DNA of 64,000 bases from Flavobacterium enshiense DK69. Lineage in GTDB: Bacteria; Bacteroidota; Bacteroidia; Flavobacteriales; Flavobacteriaceae. The position numbers and the translations under genes were made by a program. How positions within the stretch are numbered: position 1 is the first letter of the stretch; each line of letters starts with the position of its first letter. Of this stretch, positions 18,699 to 27,424 are shown piece by piece. The notes beneath the pieces are model-generated. The model saw only the letters and a program-made list of their open reading frames with translations. It did not search any database and was not told the origin of the DNA. Location: contig NZ_AVCS01000009.1 of assembly GCF_000498495.1 (NCBI RefSeq), positions 459,254 to 523,253 of the forward strand. Direction: 5' to 3'.

Positions 18699-18733
18699 AA
18701 AAAAGCCTAAGTTTATTGACTTAGGCTTTTTTT
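18699..18733 (+). terminator. Rho-independent terminator after acnB
   Basis: A 12-bp stem AAAAGCCTAAGT/ACTTAGGCTTTT (18701-18712 with 18719-18730) with a TTATTG loop and a T-run. It makes acnB and the next aconitase separate transcripts. Confidence 0.9.
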
Positions 18734-18802
18734 ATATATCATCTATTTTTTGTATATTGTGATGTTTAAAATAAATAATATTAACAATTATACTTAAATA
18801 TT

Positions 18803-21067
18803 ATGGCTTTTGATATTGAAATGATTGAAAAAGTGTACGCGAATATGGCTTCCCGTGTGGATAAAGCACGTGAGTTGGTTGGTCGTCCGCTTACCTTATC
18901 TGAAAAGATTCTATATTCCCACCTTTGGGAAGGAACTCCTTCTCATGCTTTCACAAGAGGAAAAGATTATGTTGATTTCGCGCCGGACAGAGTAGCATGT
19001 CAGGATGCAACAGCTCAGATGGCTTTGTTGCAGTTCATGCACGCCGGAAAAAATAAAGTTGCTGTTCCGACAACAGTGCACTGTGACCACTTGATCCAGG
19101 CTAAAGTTGGTGCTAAAACCGATTTGGAGGTTGCAAACACACAATCAAAAGAAGTTTTTGATTTCCTTTCTTCGGTTTCTAACAAATACGGAATCGGATT
19201 CTGGAAACCGGGATCAGGTATCATTCACCAAATCGTATTGGAAAACTATGCATTCCCCGGAGGCATGATGATCGGTACCGACTCTCACACTGTTAATGCA
19301 GGAGGTTTAGGTATGTTGGCAATCGGTGTTGGTGGAGCTGATGCGGTAGACGTAATGTCAGGCATGTCCTGGGAGTTAAAATTTCCTAAATTAATCGGAG
19401 TTAAATTAACTGGTAAATTAAGCGGCTGGACAGCTCCAAAAGATGTGATTTTAAAAGTGGCTGATATCTTAACTGTAAAAGGTGGTACAGGTGCTATCGT
19501 AGAATACTTCGGCGAAGGTGCTGAGTCCATGTCATGTACCGGTAAAGGAACAATCTGTAACATGGGCGCGGAAATCGGCGCTACAACTTCTACTTTCGGT
19601 TACGATGATTCTATGAGAAGATATTTAGCCGCTACAGGTCGTCAGGCAGTGGTGAACGCAGCTGATAAAGTGGCGTCTTATTTAACTGCTGATGCTGAGG
19701 TTTATGCTAACCCCGAGAAATATTTTGATCAATTAATTGAAATCAATTTGTCAGAATTGGAACCACACATCAACGGACCTTTCACTCCGGACAGAGGTAC
19801 TCCTGTTTCTCAGATGAAAGCAGAAGCGGCAGCTAACGGATGGCCGATAAAAGTAGAGTGGGGATTAATTGGTTCTTGTACAAACTCTTCTTATGAAGAT
19901 ATGTCAAGAGCTGCTTCTATCGTGGAACAAGCGGTAGCGCACGGAATTACCCCTAAAGCCGAATTCGGAATTAATCCGGGTTCTGAACAAATTCGTTACA
20001 CTATCGAAAGAGACGGCATTATCGCTACTTTCGAGAAATTGGGAACAAAAGTGTTTACCAATGCCTGCGGACCATGTATCGGACAATGGGACAGAGAAGG
20101 TGCTGACAAACAAGAGAAAAACACTATCGTGCATTCATTTAACCGTAACTTCTCTAAGAGGGCAGACGGTAACCCGAATACACACGCATTTGTAACATCT
20201 CCAGAAATGGTTGCTGCCATAGCAATTTCAGGTCGTTTGGATTTCAATCCAATTACGGATTCTTTAATCAATGATAAAGGTGAAGAAGTGAAATTGGTTG
20301 CTCCAACAGGAGATGAATTGCCAAAAAGAGGTTTTGATGTAGAGGATGCAGGATTCCAGGCGCCGGCAGCTGACGGTTCTTCTGTGGAAGTGGTAGTATC
20401 TCCGACATCAGATCGTTTACAATTATTGGCTCCGTTCACGCCTTGGGACGGTAAAAACATTACAGGTGCTAAATTATTAATCAAAGCATTCGGAAAATGT
20501 ACTACAGACCACATCTCTATGGCTGGTCCTTGGTTGCGTTTTCGAGGGCACTTGGATAATATTTCAAATAACATGCTAATTGGCGCTGAGAATGCTTTCA
20601 ACGGAAGAGCAAACGCTGTTAAAAATCAATTAACAGGTGAGTATGCGGAAGTTCCTGCAGTTCAGAGAGCTTACAAAGCCGCAGGAGTTTCTTCTGTTGT
20701 TGTGGGTGACCACAATTACGGTGAAGGTTCTTCCCGTGAACATGCTGCTATGGAGCCACGTTTCTTAGGGGTTAAGGCAGTATTAGTAAAATCATTTGCA
20801 CGTATCCATGAAACAAACCTTAAAAAACAAGGTATGTTAGCCTTGACGTTTGCTAACGAAACGGATTACGATAAGATTCAGGAAGATGATACCATCAACT
20901 TCTTAGATTTAACGGAATTTGCTCCTGGAAAACCATTGACTTTAGAGTTTGTGCATACTGATGGTTCTAAAGATGTAATTATGGCAAACCACACTTACAA
21001 CGAAGGTCAGATTGGCTGGTTTGTTGCAGGTTCTGCGTTAAACTTAATTGCGGCTGGTAAAGCTTAA
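18803..21067 (+). CDS. Aconitate hydratase, mitochondrial/AcnA superfamily type
   Basis: A 754-residue aconitase with the domain order of mitochondrial aconitase: three iron-sulfur domains first, the swivel domain last. Cluster ligands are in [12 protein letters not shown] and [10 protein letters not shown]. Substrate residues are in [27 protein letters not shown], and the swivel-domain loop [17 protein letters not shown]. This enzyme is only distantly related to AcnB yet catalyses the same TCA step. Both genes start with ATGGCTTTTGATA inside a similar A/T-rich leader. In other bacteria one aconitase is house-keeping and the other stress-resistant; such a division of labour here would be inference. 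Confidence 0.96.
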   Translation: MAFDIEMIEKVYANMASRVDKARELVGRPLTLSEKILYSHLWEGTPSHAFTRGKDYVDFAPDRVACQDATAQMALLQFMHAGKNKVAVPTTVHCDHLIQAKVGAKTDLEVANTQSKEVFDFLSSVSNKYGIGFWKPGSGIIHQIVLENYAFPGGMMIGTDSHTVNAGGLGMLAIGVGGADAVDVMSGMSWELKFPKLIGVKLTGKLSGWTAPKDVILKVADILTVKGGTGAIVEYFGEGAESMSCTGKGTICNMGAEIGATTSTFGYDDSMRRYLAATGRQAVVNAADKVASYLTADAEVYANPEKYFDQLIEINLSELEPHINGPFTPDRGTPVSQMKAEAAANGWPIKVEWGLIGSCTNSSYEDMSRAASIVEQAVAHGITPKAEFGINPGSEQIRYTIERDGIIATFEKLGTKVFTNACGPCIGQWDREGADKQEKNTIVHSFNRNFSKRADGNPNTHAFVTSPEMVAAIAISGRLDFNPITDSLINDKGEEVKLVAPTGDELPKRGFDVEDAGFQAPAADGSSVEVVVSPTSDRLQLLAPFTPWDGKNITGAKLLIKAFGKCTTDHISMAGPWLRFRGHLDNISNNMLIGAENAFNGRANAVKNQLTGEYAEVPAVQRAYKAAGVSSVVVGDHNYGEGSSREHAAMEPRFLGVKAVLVKSFARIHETNLKKQGMLALTFANETDYDKIQEDDTINFLDLTEFAPGKPLTLEFVHTDGSKDVIMANHTYNEGQIGWFVAGSALNLIAAGKA

Positions 21068-21086
21068 TACTATTAAAATTATATTA

Positions 21087-21116
21087 AAAACGCTCCCATT
21101 AGGGGGCGTTTTTTTG
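21087..21116 (+). terminator. Rho-independent terminator after the second aconitase
   Basis: The stem CGCTCCC/GGGGGCG (one U-G pair; 21091-21097 with 21102-21108), extended by A/T pairs, is followed by seven T. It would lie inside the next reading frame if that started at 21048, an argument for the later start at 21171. Confidence 0.85.
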
Positions 21117-21170
21117 TTGGTAGCAATGGTATTTCTATATTTACACCTTAAACTTGTATTAAGTCATAAA

Positions 21171-21719
21171 ATGAAGAAAATAATTGTAATTGGTGTAATT
21201 CTTATAGGAATAGTCGGATTTTTAAATAGTGATAAAATTAAGGATGCGCTTTTTGGGTCAGATTTACCGGAGCCTACAAGTATAGCTTTTGAAAAGCAAA
21301 TGCCGTTGTTTTCTTATAATTGGAACCTGATCGGTACATCAGGAACGATGATTTCCTTCGTGGAATACATGAATCGAGATGTAATTATTAACTATTGGTC
21401 ACCGAATGTGCCTGAATCGGTAGAAGAACTAAAAGTCTGGTCGAAATTGTATGAAGATTATAAAAACGATGTCTTCTTTATTTTTGTTACTAATGATTCG
21501 CAAGCGGATGTGAATAAGTTCCTGAAAGATACCGGATATCTTTTTCCGTTTTATTATTCTGGCAGTTCGCCATTGAAGTCAATTATCCTGGATAAGGCTC
21601 CAAAAACCTATTTGATTACCAAAAAAGGAAGAATAGTCGTTGACCATGCAGGAGCAGCTAATTGGAATTCTGATGATTTCAGAAAAGTTCTTGATGGTGT
21701 GATAAAGAAAAAGGATTAA
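21171..21719 (+). CDS. TlpA-like thioredoxin-fold protein without catalytic cysteines
   Basis: A 182-residue protein with an N-terminal hydrophobic anchor (MKKIIVIGVILIGIVGFL). The region DVIINYWSPNVPESVEELKVWSKL aligns with the TlpA/ResA pattern NFWATWCPPCxxExPxL, but both cysteines are replaced (N and E/S). It continues with the typical VFFIFVTNDSQADVNKFL, the cis-Pro region DKAPKTYLITKKGRIV and VDHAGAANW. It therefore looks like a redox-inactive thioredoxin-fold protein at the periplasmic face. I chose 21171 because the earlier frame start crosses a terminator. Partner unknown. Confidence 0.8.
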   Translation: MKKIIVIGVILIGIVGFLNSDKIKDALFGSDLPEPTSIAFEKQMPLFSYNWNLIGTSGTMISFVEYMNRDVIINYWSPNVPESVEELKVWSKLYEDYKNDVFFIFVTNDSQADVNKFLKDTGYLFPFYYSGSSPLKSIILDKAPKTYLITKKGRIVVDHAGAANWNSDDFRKVLDGVIKKKD

Positions 21720-21784
21720 AAATAATTCCCCAAGAATTACGTTTACCTTAAAAAACTATCCCCAGAATTTTAATCCCCATCTCA

Positions 21785-23173
21785 ATGAAATTATTAAAAT
21801 CCCTTTCTTTTCTTTTTCTGTTCATGTCTGCTTCTGTTTTTGCTCAAAAAACAATCAGCCACAAGGTAGTTAGCGGAGAGTCTGTTTACAGCATTGCCAA
21901 AAAATACGATGTGTCAGAAGAAGAAATTTTCGATTTAAACCCAAAAGCTAAAGGGTTGTTGCAATTGGATATGGTGCTTTACATCCCAAAAAATTCCAAG
22001 AAGAAAACGGATGAGAAGAAAGCTAAATTTATTCCCAAAGGGTCATCACATAAAGTAGAATCAGGTGAATCGTTATACACCATTGCTAAAAAATATGATA
22101 CTTCGGTAGAAAAGCTTAAAGATGCCAATCCGCAATTGGAATCTGATAATCTGCAATTAGGAGAGATTCTCGCTTTGCCGAAAGGGATTGCAAAACATGA
22201 TGATGAAAAACTCTCAAAAACTGAAAGAAAGAAAATCGATAAACTTCAAAAAAAGCTGCAAAAACATAGTGTAGCTTCTGGAGAATCGTTTTATGTGATT
22301 GCGAAAAAGTACAATATTTCTGTTGAAGAATTGAAAATAGTTAATCCGCAAATCGAAAATGACAAGTTGGACGTTAAAGATGTAGTATTCATTCCAGGTA
22401 CAGAAGAAATAGCAGTAAAAGAAAAGAAGGGTAGAGAAGAGAAAAAGAAAGAAAGAGAAAGCAACAGAATTGAAAACACAGAGGAGAAGACAAATAATGT
22501 AGATCCTGTTGTTTCAGTAGTTCATGAGGTGTCGCCTAAGGAAACGAAGTACGGTATCTCAAAACGCTACGGTATATCCATTGCAGAGTTAGAAAAGCTT
22601 AATCCTCAAATTGTCAATGGTTTGGATGTGGGGCAAAAGTTAACGATAAAAGGTGCAGCTAAAGGCGATGAGGTCGTGACAACTAAAGAGGTTGTTGTGA
22701 GTAATGATACAAACGAAACTGCTTCAACTTCCACGACCGAAACTACGGAAGGAAAGTTGGAGGTGTTGCCATTGTCTGCAGATGTTGCAATGAAAGCCGA
22801 TTTTCTAATTGAGAAAGCGTCGGAAAATTTAGGAGTGCGTTACCGAGGCGGAGGGACTGATAAAAATGGTTTTGATTGTTCCGGATTGATGTTTTCAACG
22901 TTTAAGAATATAGATATGACCTTGCCTAGATCATCATCAGATATGGCAGCCAATTCGGGAGTGAAAATTGATAAAAGCCAAGCCCAAAAAGGCGATTTGA
23001 TTTTCTTTGCGACGCGAGGAAGATGGGTAGGCCATGTGGGAATGGTTACTGAGGTTTTGGATGACGAAATCAAGTTTATCCATTCATCTACCAGTTCAGG
23101 TGTGATAATTTCGTCCACCAAAGAACCATATTATGCAAAACGATTTGTTCAGATTAACCGAGTTCTGAATTAA
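21785..23173 (+). CDS. Exported cell-wall hydrolase with four LysM domains and NlpC/P60
   Basis: A 462-residue exported peptidoglycan hydrolase. A signal peptide (MKLLKSLSFLFLFMSASVFA) precedes four LysM modules at about residues 23-68, 86-133, 158-206 and 243-289, each with GESxYxIAKKY or a variant. Charged Lys/Glu linkers join them. The C-terminal NlpC/P60 domain (about 335-462) has the catalytic cysteine in GFDCSGLMF near residue 364, the catalytic histidine in GHVGMV near residue 416 and a third polar residue near IHSS. The family cleaves the D-Glu-DAP bond of stem peptides. The fourth LysM (HEVSPKETKYGISKRYG) is the most diverged. Confidence 0.94.
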   Translation: MKLLKSLSFLFLFMSASVFAQKTISHKVVSGESVYSIAKKYDVSEEEIFDLNPKAKGLLQLDMVLYIPKNSKKKTDEKKAKFIPKGSSHKVESGESLYTIAKKYDTSVEKLKDANPQLESDNLQLGEILALPKGIAKHDDEKLSKTERKKIDKLQKKLQKHSVASGESFYVIAKKYNISVEELKIVNPQIENDKLDVKDVVFIPGTEEIAVKEKKGREEKKKERESNRIENTEEKTNNVDPVVSVVHEVSPKETKYGISKRYGISIAELEKLNPQIVNGLDVGQKLTIKGAAKGDEVVTTKEVVVSNDTNETASTSTTETTEGKLEVLPLSADVAMKADFLIEKASENLGVRYRGGGTDKNGFDCSGLMFSTFKNIDMTLPRSSSDMAANSGVKIDKSQAQKGDLIFFATRGRWVGHVGMVTEVLDDEIKFIHSSTSSGVIISSTKEPYYAKRFVQINRVLN

Positions 23174-23302
23174 ATTCAGAAATTCTGTCGTTTGTGGTTT
23201 TTTTTGAATGATTTTAATTGTTAAATTTTTGTTAATAAAACAATAAAGCTTTGATAACATGTGATTTGAGTTTGTAAGTTAGTTTTGATAAAAACTTAAT
23301 TT

Positions 23303-24313
23303 ATGAAAAAAATCCTTTATTTTTTATTTGTTGCAGCTATGGTTTCCTGTGATACCGAAGAGTTGCAGAATGGAGTCAATGTAGAAAAGACTTCATCATC
23401 TAAATTAGCAGAAGTAACCGAATCTCTTAAAGTGATGAGTTACAATGTTTATCAGTTGCCTTCGATCATGCCGCAATATAAAAGCAGGGACCGTGCAGCA
23501 GCTTTATATACCTATGTTTCAAATTTAGGAGCGAATTCCCCTGATGTTTTGGTGATCGAAGAAGGTTTTAATACCAATTTCGGCAATGAATTTTTAGCCA
23601 AAATAAAAACACTCTATCCTTATGCAACTCCTTTACTGGGATTGTATTGTGGTTCCGGAGGAGGAACAAGTCTGTATCCCAACGATTGGAACAGCTATAG
23701 TGGCGCATGTGGCAATTCGATTTTCTATGTTAATGGAGGGACTATTATCCTAAGTAAGTATCCGATTTTAGCAAAACATCAATTGGTGTATGTAAACAAA
23801 ATAAGTTCTTTGGAGGGGAATTCCAACAGAGGGGTAGCTTATGCGGTTATTAATAAAAATGGAAAGAAATTCCATGTTTTCGGAACGCATACTGCTTCAG
23901 AACAGCCTGGATATCCCGGAAGAGCAACCCGCGAAAAACAATTTGCTGAAATGCGCGCTTTCAAAAATAAATTCCATATCCCGGTTTCCGAGCCCGTTAT
24001 TTATGCCGGCGATATGAATGTTGAATATACGTTGACTTCAGAATATGAGGGAATGAAAGGTATTTTGAATGCAAACGTGAATTATTATTTCGATCCTTTG
24101 ACCATAAGGGGAACGTACTCCAATCAAAATACGGTGGTGCAATATCAAGGGTATACAGATTATAATAATACACTGGATTATATTTTGTACAGCAATGAGC
24201 ATAAATTGCCGTACCAGGTCGCTCCAATGCAGCAGTTAATAGCTAAATATCCAAATTTAGGTGATGTTTCCGATCACGATCCGGTGCTGATTAACTATGT
24301 TTTCAAGTATTGA
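23303..24313 (+). CDS. Sphingomyelinase-like lipoprotein (endonuclease/exonuclease/phosphatase fold)
   Basis: A 336-residue phosphodiesterase. The N-terminus MKKILYFLFVAAMVSC is a lipoprotein signal (lipobox ending in C16), followed by acidic residues DTEE that could direct it to the cell surface. The DNase I-like fold motifs of neutral sphingomyelinase are present: MSYNVYQLP near residue 44, VIEEGF, GTHTASEQPG, YAGDMNVEY near residue 236 and the C-terminal VSDHDPVLINY near residue 323. The family hydrolyses sphingomyelin to ceramide and phosphocholine. It could act on host membranes or on sphingolipids of Bacteroidetes. No operon partner is evident. Confidence 0.88.
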   Translation: MKKILYFLFVAAMVSCDTEELQNGVNVEKTSSSKLAEVTESLKVMSYNVYQLPSIMPQYKSRDRAAALYTYVSNLGANSPDVLVIEEGFNTNFGNEFLAKIKTLYPYATPLLGLYCGSGGGTSLYPNDWNSYSGACGNSIFYVNGGTIILSKYPILAKHQLVYVNKISSLEGNSNRGVAYAVINKNGKKFHVFGTHTASEQPGYPGRATREKQFAEMRAFKNKFHIPVSEPVIYAGDMNVEYTLTSEYEGMKGILNANVNYYFDPLTIRGTYSNQNTVVQYQGYTDYNNTLDYILYSNEHKLPYQVAPMQQLIAKYPNLGDVSDHDPVLINYVFKY

Positions 24314-24341
24314 TTTTTGTGTCTTGTTATTGATTTTTTAT

Positions 24342-24367
24342 AAAACTCCTTTTACGAGGGAGTTTTT
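24342..24367. terminator. Terminator between convergent genes
   Basis: AAAACTCC (24342-24349) pairs with GGAGTTTT (24359-24366) around a 9-base loop, with T-runs on both strands. It serves the sphingomyelinase gene (+) and probably the GNAT gene (-). Confidence 0.75.
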
Positions 24368-24889
24368 TTATGCCCATTGTTCTTTCTGAATCCGATACTC
24401 AAAATTCAGTTTTTCGGGTTCTCCATGATAAGCAACTTCTATTTCGCGGACTTTAACCGCGCCAAGCCGCTCAATGGCTTTTTGGGAGCGGATGTTGTGT
24501 GCACCAATGTGAAAATAAACCATGTCCACAAATTGAAAAGCATAATCCAACATTAGTTTTTTTACCATTGGATTAAAAGTTGATCCCCAATAATTTCTTC
24601 CGTAGAAAGTATAACCTATTAAAACGCTTCTTGTTTCCGGATCCAAATTATAAAAACGAGTACTGCCAATTACAGCGTTTGTTTTTTTATCGATAATGAT
24701 AAAAGCGCCTTTTGAGACCAAAGCACCCTCGAAAAAGTTTTGAAAAACTTCTCTTTTGTATCGGTCTTTGTTGGGGTGTTGTTCCCAAATCAGTGGATCG
24801 GAAGCTACTTGGTATAAGGCTTCAAAATCATTTAACTGAAGCGGAATTAATTTCACGATTTCATTTTCCAGGATGGGTTGTAGGTTCAT
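24368..24889 (-). CDS. GNAT family N-acetyltransferase (RimJ/RimL-like)
   Basis: A 173-residue GCN5-related acetyltransferase. It opens VKLIPLQLNDFEALYQVASDP and has the acetyl-CoA region VLIGYTFYGRNYWGSTFNPMVKKLMLDYAF and HIGAHNIRSQKAIERLGAVKV, typical of RimJ/RimL-type enzymes acting on protein N-termini or small amines. The substrate cannot be told from sequence. Its ATG overlaps the stop of the upstream esterase gene by one base (TGATG), so the two are translationally coupled. Confidence 0.92.
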   Translation of the reverse strand: MNLQPILENEIVKLIPLQLNDFEALYQVASDPLIWEQHPNKDRYKREVFQNFFEGALVSKGAFIIIDKKTNAVIGSTRFYNLDPETRSVLIGYTFYGRNYWGSTFNPMVKKLMLDYAFQFVDMVYFHIGAHNIRSQKAIERLGAVKVREIEVAYHGEPEKLNFEYRIQKEQWA

Positions 24890-25758
24890 CAGTTTTCTTT
24901 TTTGGGATATAAAAGTCGAAAAGCATTGAATAATGCGGGATGGGTTACGGTAGCGTGATCCTCTTCCGGCAGATAATCGAAATAAACCTGAATGTTTTTG
25001 CTTTCGGAATTTTTGATCTTATCGTATAACAGATTGGCATCGACTTCCATTACATGATTGTCAAAAACCGGCCCAAGCCCTTCTTTTCCCACGCCTATAT
25101 AAATGCTGGTTTTTTGAGAAAAACTAGCTTTTGAAATCAAAGGTTTTGTTTTTAAAAGCGCACCGTCGTTCCACCATAGGCTCGGACTGACAATTATGTA
25201 CTTGTCAAAAAGAAGTGGTTTAGTAAAAAGGATTTCGGTTGCCAAGAGTCCACCTAAGGATTGACCGATAATGGTTTTTGAATCATTGGTTTTGTATTTC
25301 TTAGCTATAAACGGCTGAAGCTCATTTTCAATAAAAGAAATGAATTTCTCTGAACCTCCGGCAGTGGGAAACTGTTCTTTTGTTTCCGGAAAGGTTGATG
25401 GTGAGGTGAAATCCCTACGTCTGTCAGTATTGGCAATTCCAACAACAATGGATTGCGGAATGCGGTTAATCCACGAGAAGGTGTTGTATTGAATCAACCC
25501 GACTACGTGAATAAAATCTTCGTCAGCAGAACCGTCAAGAAGGTAAATTACCGGGTATTTGATGGTGTCTGTTTCTTTGTAGCCTTCCGGTAAATAGATG
25601 TTGAGCGTTCTCTTCTCGGATAATATTTTTGAATTAATCTGTTGGATCTCGCCTAAAACAAAAGGTTGGGGTTCGATGAGATTTTTTACCTTGCTTTTTT
25701 GGGCGGACGTTGTGATTACTTCGCATATCAGCATAAAAAACAATAAAGCTCTTTTCAT
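24889..25758 (-). CDS. Exported alpha/beta hydrolase (Fes/IroE-like esterase)
   Basis: A 289-residue exported serine hydrolase of the esterase D/enterochelin-esterase-like family. A short signal peptide (MKRALLFFMLICEVITTSAQ) precedes RTLNIYLPEGY and YPVIYLLDGSADED. The region SIVVGIANTDRRRDFTSP is typical of the family. The nucleophile serine sits in TIIGQSLGGLLA and the catalytic histidine in PEEDHATVTHPAL. Substrates in the family include siderophore esters, thioesters and small acyl esters; none is indicated here. A CAAAnnTA box at 25782-25789 may be its -7 element. The gene is coupled to the downstream GNAT gene. Confidence 0.9.
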   Translation of the reverse strand: MKRALLFFMLICEVITTSAQKSKVKNLIEPQPFVLGEIQQINSKILSEKRTLNIYLPEGYKETDTIKYPVIYLLDGSADEDFIHVVGLIQYNTFSWINRIPQSIVVGIANTDRRRDFTSPSTFPETKEQFPTAGGSEKFISFIENELQPFIAKKYKTNDSKTIIGQSLGGLLATEILFTKPLLFDKYIIVSPSLWWNDGALLKTKPLISKASFSQKTSIYIGVGKEGLGPVFDNHVMEVDANLLYDKIKNSESKNIQVYFDYLPEEDHATVTHPALFNAFRLLYPKKEN

Positions 25759-25790
25759 GAATAAAGATTGATGATGATTTTCAAAAATAA

Positions 25791-25821
25791 AAAATCCGCC
25801 TCAATTTATTGAAGCGGATTT
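25791..25821 (-). terminator. Terminator after GAPDH gene
   Basis: AAATCCGC/GCGGATTT with an inner TCAA/TTGA extension and a C/A mismatch; the minus-strand transcript ends in a T-run. It lies 24 bases past the gap stop codon. Confidence 0.8.
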
Positions 25822-25845
25822 AAATTATAATTTCATTTCTGACTA

Positions 25846-27294
25846 CTAGTAGTACATGTAACGTCTAACTTTAGAAATGTATTTCGCTAAACGGATAACT
25901 TGGTGGCTGTAACCGTACTCGTTATCATACCAGATGTAAAGTACAACGTTTTTACCGTCTGCAGCAACAATAGTAGCATTGCTGTCGTAGATAGCAGGAG
26001 CCGAAGTTCCTACAATATCAGAAGATACTAATTCGTTGTTCAATGAATATTTGATTTGCTCTACTAAATTACCTTCTAAAGCATAACGTTTCATGATAGC
26101 GTTGATATCATCTTTAGAAGTGTTTTTGCCTACTTCAAGATTTAAAACTACCAAAGATCCATTCGGTACCGGTACACGGATAGCGTTTGAAGTTAATTTT
26201 CCAGCTAAACTAGGCAATGCTTTTGCAACAGCGCTACCAGCTCCTGTTTCGGTGATAACCATGTTTAAACCTGCAGCTCTACCACGACGGTATTTTTTGT
26301 GCATGTTGTCCACAAGGTTTTGGTCATTTGTATAAGCGTGGATAGTCTCCAAGTGCCCTTTAACAACTCCTAAAGTTTCTTCGATAGCTGCTAAAACCGG
26401 TGTAATTGCGTTAGTTGTACAAGAAGCGGCAGAGTAGATTTTTACTTCATCCGGGTTGTAATCTTCGTGGTTCACACCATAAACGATGTTTGGAACACCT
26501 TTGCCTGGAGCCGTTAATAATACTTTGTCAACTCCTTTAGAAGTCAGGTGACGGCTTAATGCTTCTTCAGTTGTGAACGCACCTGTGTTGTCAATCACTA
26601 AAGCATCATTGATTCCGTATTTTGTATAATCAATTTCTTCAGGAGAATTTGCAGTGATGATATGAACTGTAGAACCGTTGATGATCAAAGCGTTGTTTTC
26701 TACATCAGCAGTAACAGATCCTTCGAAGTCACCGTGAACTGAGTCATAACGTAATAAAGAAGCACGTTTTTCCAATAAAACAGCATCGTTTTTATCGCGG
26801 GTAACAATCGCTCTTAAACGTAATTGTTGTCCTTTTCCGATTTTCGACATCATTTCACGAGCCAATAAACGACCGATACGACCAAATCCGTACAATACCA
26901 CATCTTTTGGTTTAATTTCAGAAGTGTCTTTAGCGTTTTTCAACTTGTCGATAACAAACGCTGTAGCGTCATTGTATTTGTCATCTTCTAGATGGTACTC
27001 GTATGTTAATTTACCAATGTCAATTCTTGATGGCGGTAAATCCAAAGCCTGGATAGCTCTGGCGATTTCCACAGAATCGAATACGTTGATTGGTTTTTGA
27101 ACAAATTCAACCGCATATTCGTGCAGGTTGATAATGTCACTAACATTTCTGTCGATTAATTGGTTTCTGAAAAGTACCAACTCAATCGATTTGTCATACC
27201 ATAAATCGCTGATAATCTTGATAAGTTCAACTCCAGCTCTTCTTCTGTCTGCCTGAAAAGCCAATTCTTTTTCGTATAAAACTGAATTGTCCAT
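25846..27294 (-). CDS. gap: Glyceraldehyde-3-phosphate dehydrogenase, long form
   Basis: A 482-residue GAPDH, about 145 residues longer than the canonical enzyme. Residues 1-130 form a helical extension rich in charged residues. The NAD-binding Rossmann motif GFGRIGRLLAREM lies near residue 138 and the catalytic cysteine in SAASCTTNA at residue 292. TGAGSAVAKALP and the C-terminal WYDNEYGYSHQVIRL complete the family pattern. The enzyme oxidises glyceraldehyde 3-phosphate in glycolysis or runs in reverse in gluconeogenesis. Long forms occur in Bacteroidetes. The role of the extension is unknown. It is a single-gene transcript bounded by its own terminator. Confidence 0.95.
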   Translation of the reverse strand: MDNSVLYEKELAFQADRRRAGVELIKIISDLWYDKSIELVLFRNQLIDRNVSDIINLHEYAVEFVQKPINVFDSVEIARAIQALDLPPSRIDIGKLTYEYHLEDDKYNDATAFVIDKLKNAKDTSEIKPKDVVLYGFGRIGRLLAREMMSKIGKGQQLRLRAIVTRDKNDAVLLEKRASLLRYDSVHGDFEGSVTADVENNALIINGSTVHIITANSPEEIDYTKYGINDALVIDNTGAFTTEEALSRHLTSKGVDKVLLTAPGKGVPNIVYGVNHEDYNPDEVKIYSAASCTTNAITPVLAAIEETLGVVKGHLETIHAYTNDQNLVDNMHKKYRRGRAAGLNMVITETGAGSAVAKALPSLAGKLTSNAIRVPVPNGSLVVLNLEVGKNTSKDDINAIMKRYALEGNLVEQIKYSLNNELVSSDIVGTSAPAIYDSNATIVAADGKNVVLYIWYDNEYGYSHQVIRLAKYISKVRRYMYY

Positions 27295-27323
27295 ATATTA
27301 ATGTGTGTTGTTTGAAATTGGTG

Positions 27324-27331
27324 CAAAATTA
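27324..27331 (-). promoter_or_regulatory. Bacteroidetes -7 box for gap
   Basis: Minus-strand TAATTTTG fits TAnnTTTG and lies 30 bases upstream of the gap ATG. No matching -33 TTG is seen. Confidence 0.5.
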
Positions 27332-27380
27332 TTGATTTTTAATCAGATTAAAGAAAATAATTTTGTGAAAAATTATATAA

Positions 27381-27408
27381 AAAAACCCGATCGCTTGATC
27401 GGGTTCAG
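27381..27408 (-). terminator. Rho-independent terminator after the DegP-like gene
   Basis: A perfect 9-bp stem AACCCGATC/GATCGGGTT (27384-27392 with 27397-27405) has a 4-base loop and a T-run on the minus strand. It lies just beyond the stop codon at 27425. Confidence 0.9.
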
Positions 27409-27424
27409 TTAAAGGTTTCCCTGT

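Noticed and set aside
21048..21170. Upstream start at 21048 for the thioredoxin-fold gene
   Set aside because: The extension overlaps the aconitase end and crosses a strong terminator; the ATG at 21171 begins a clean membrane anchor.
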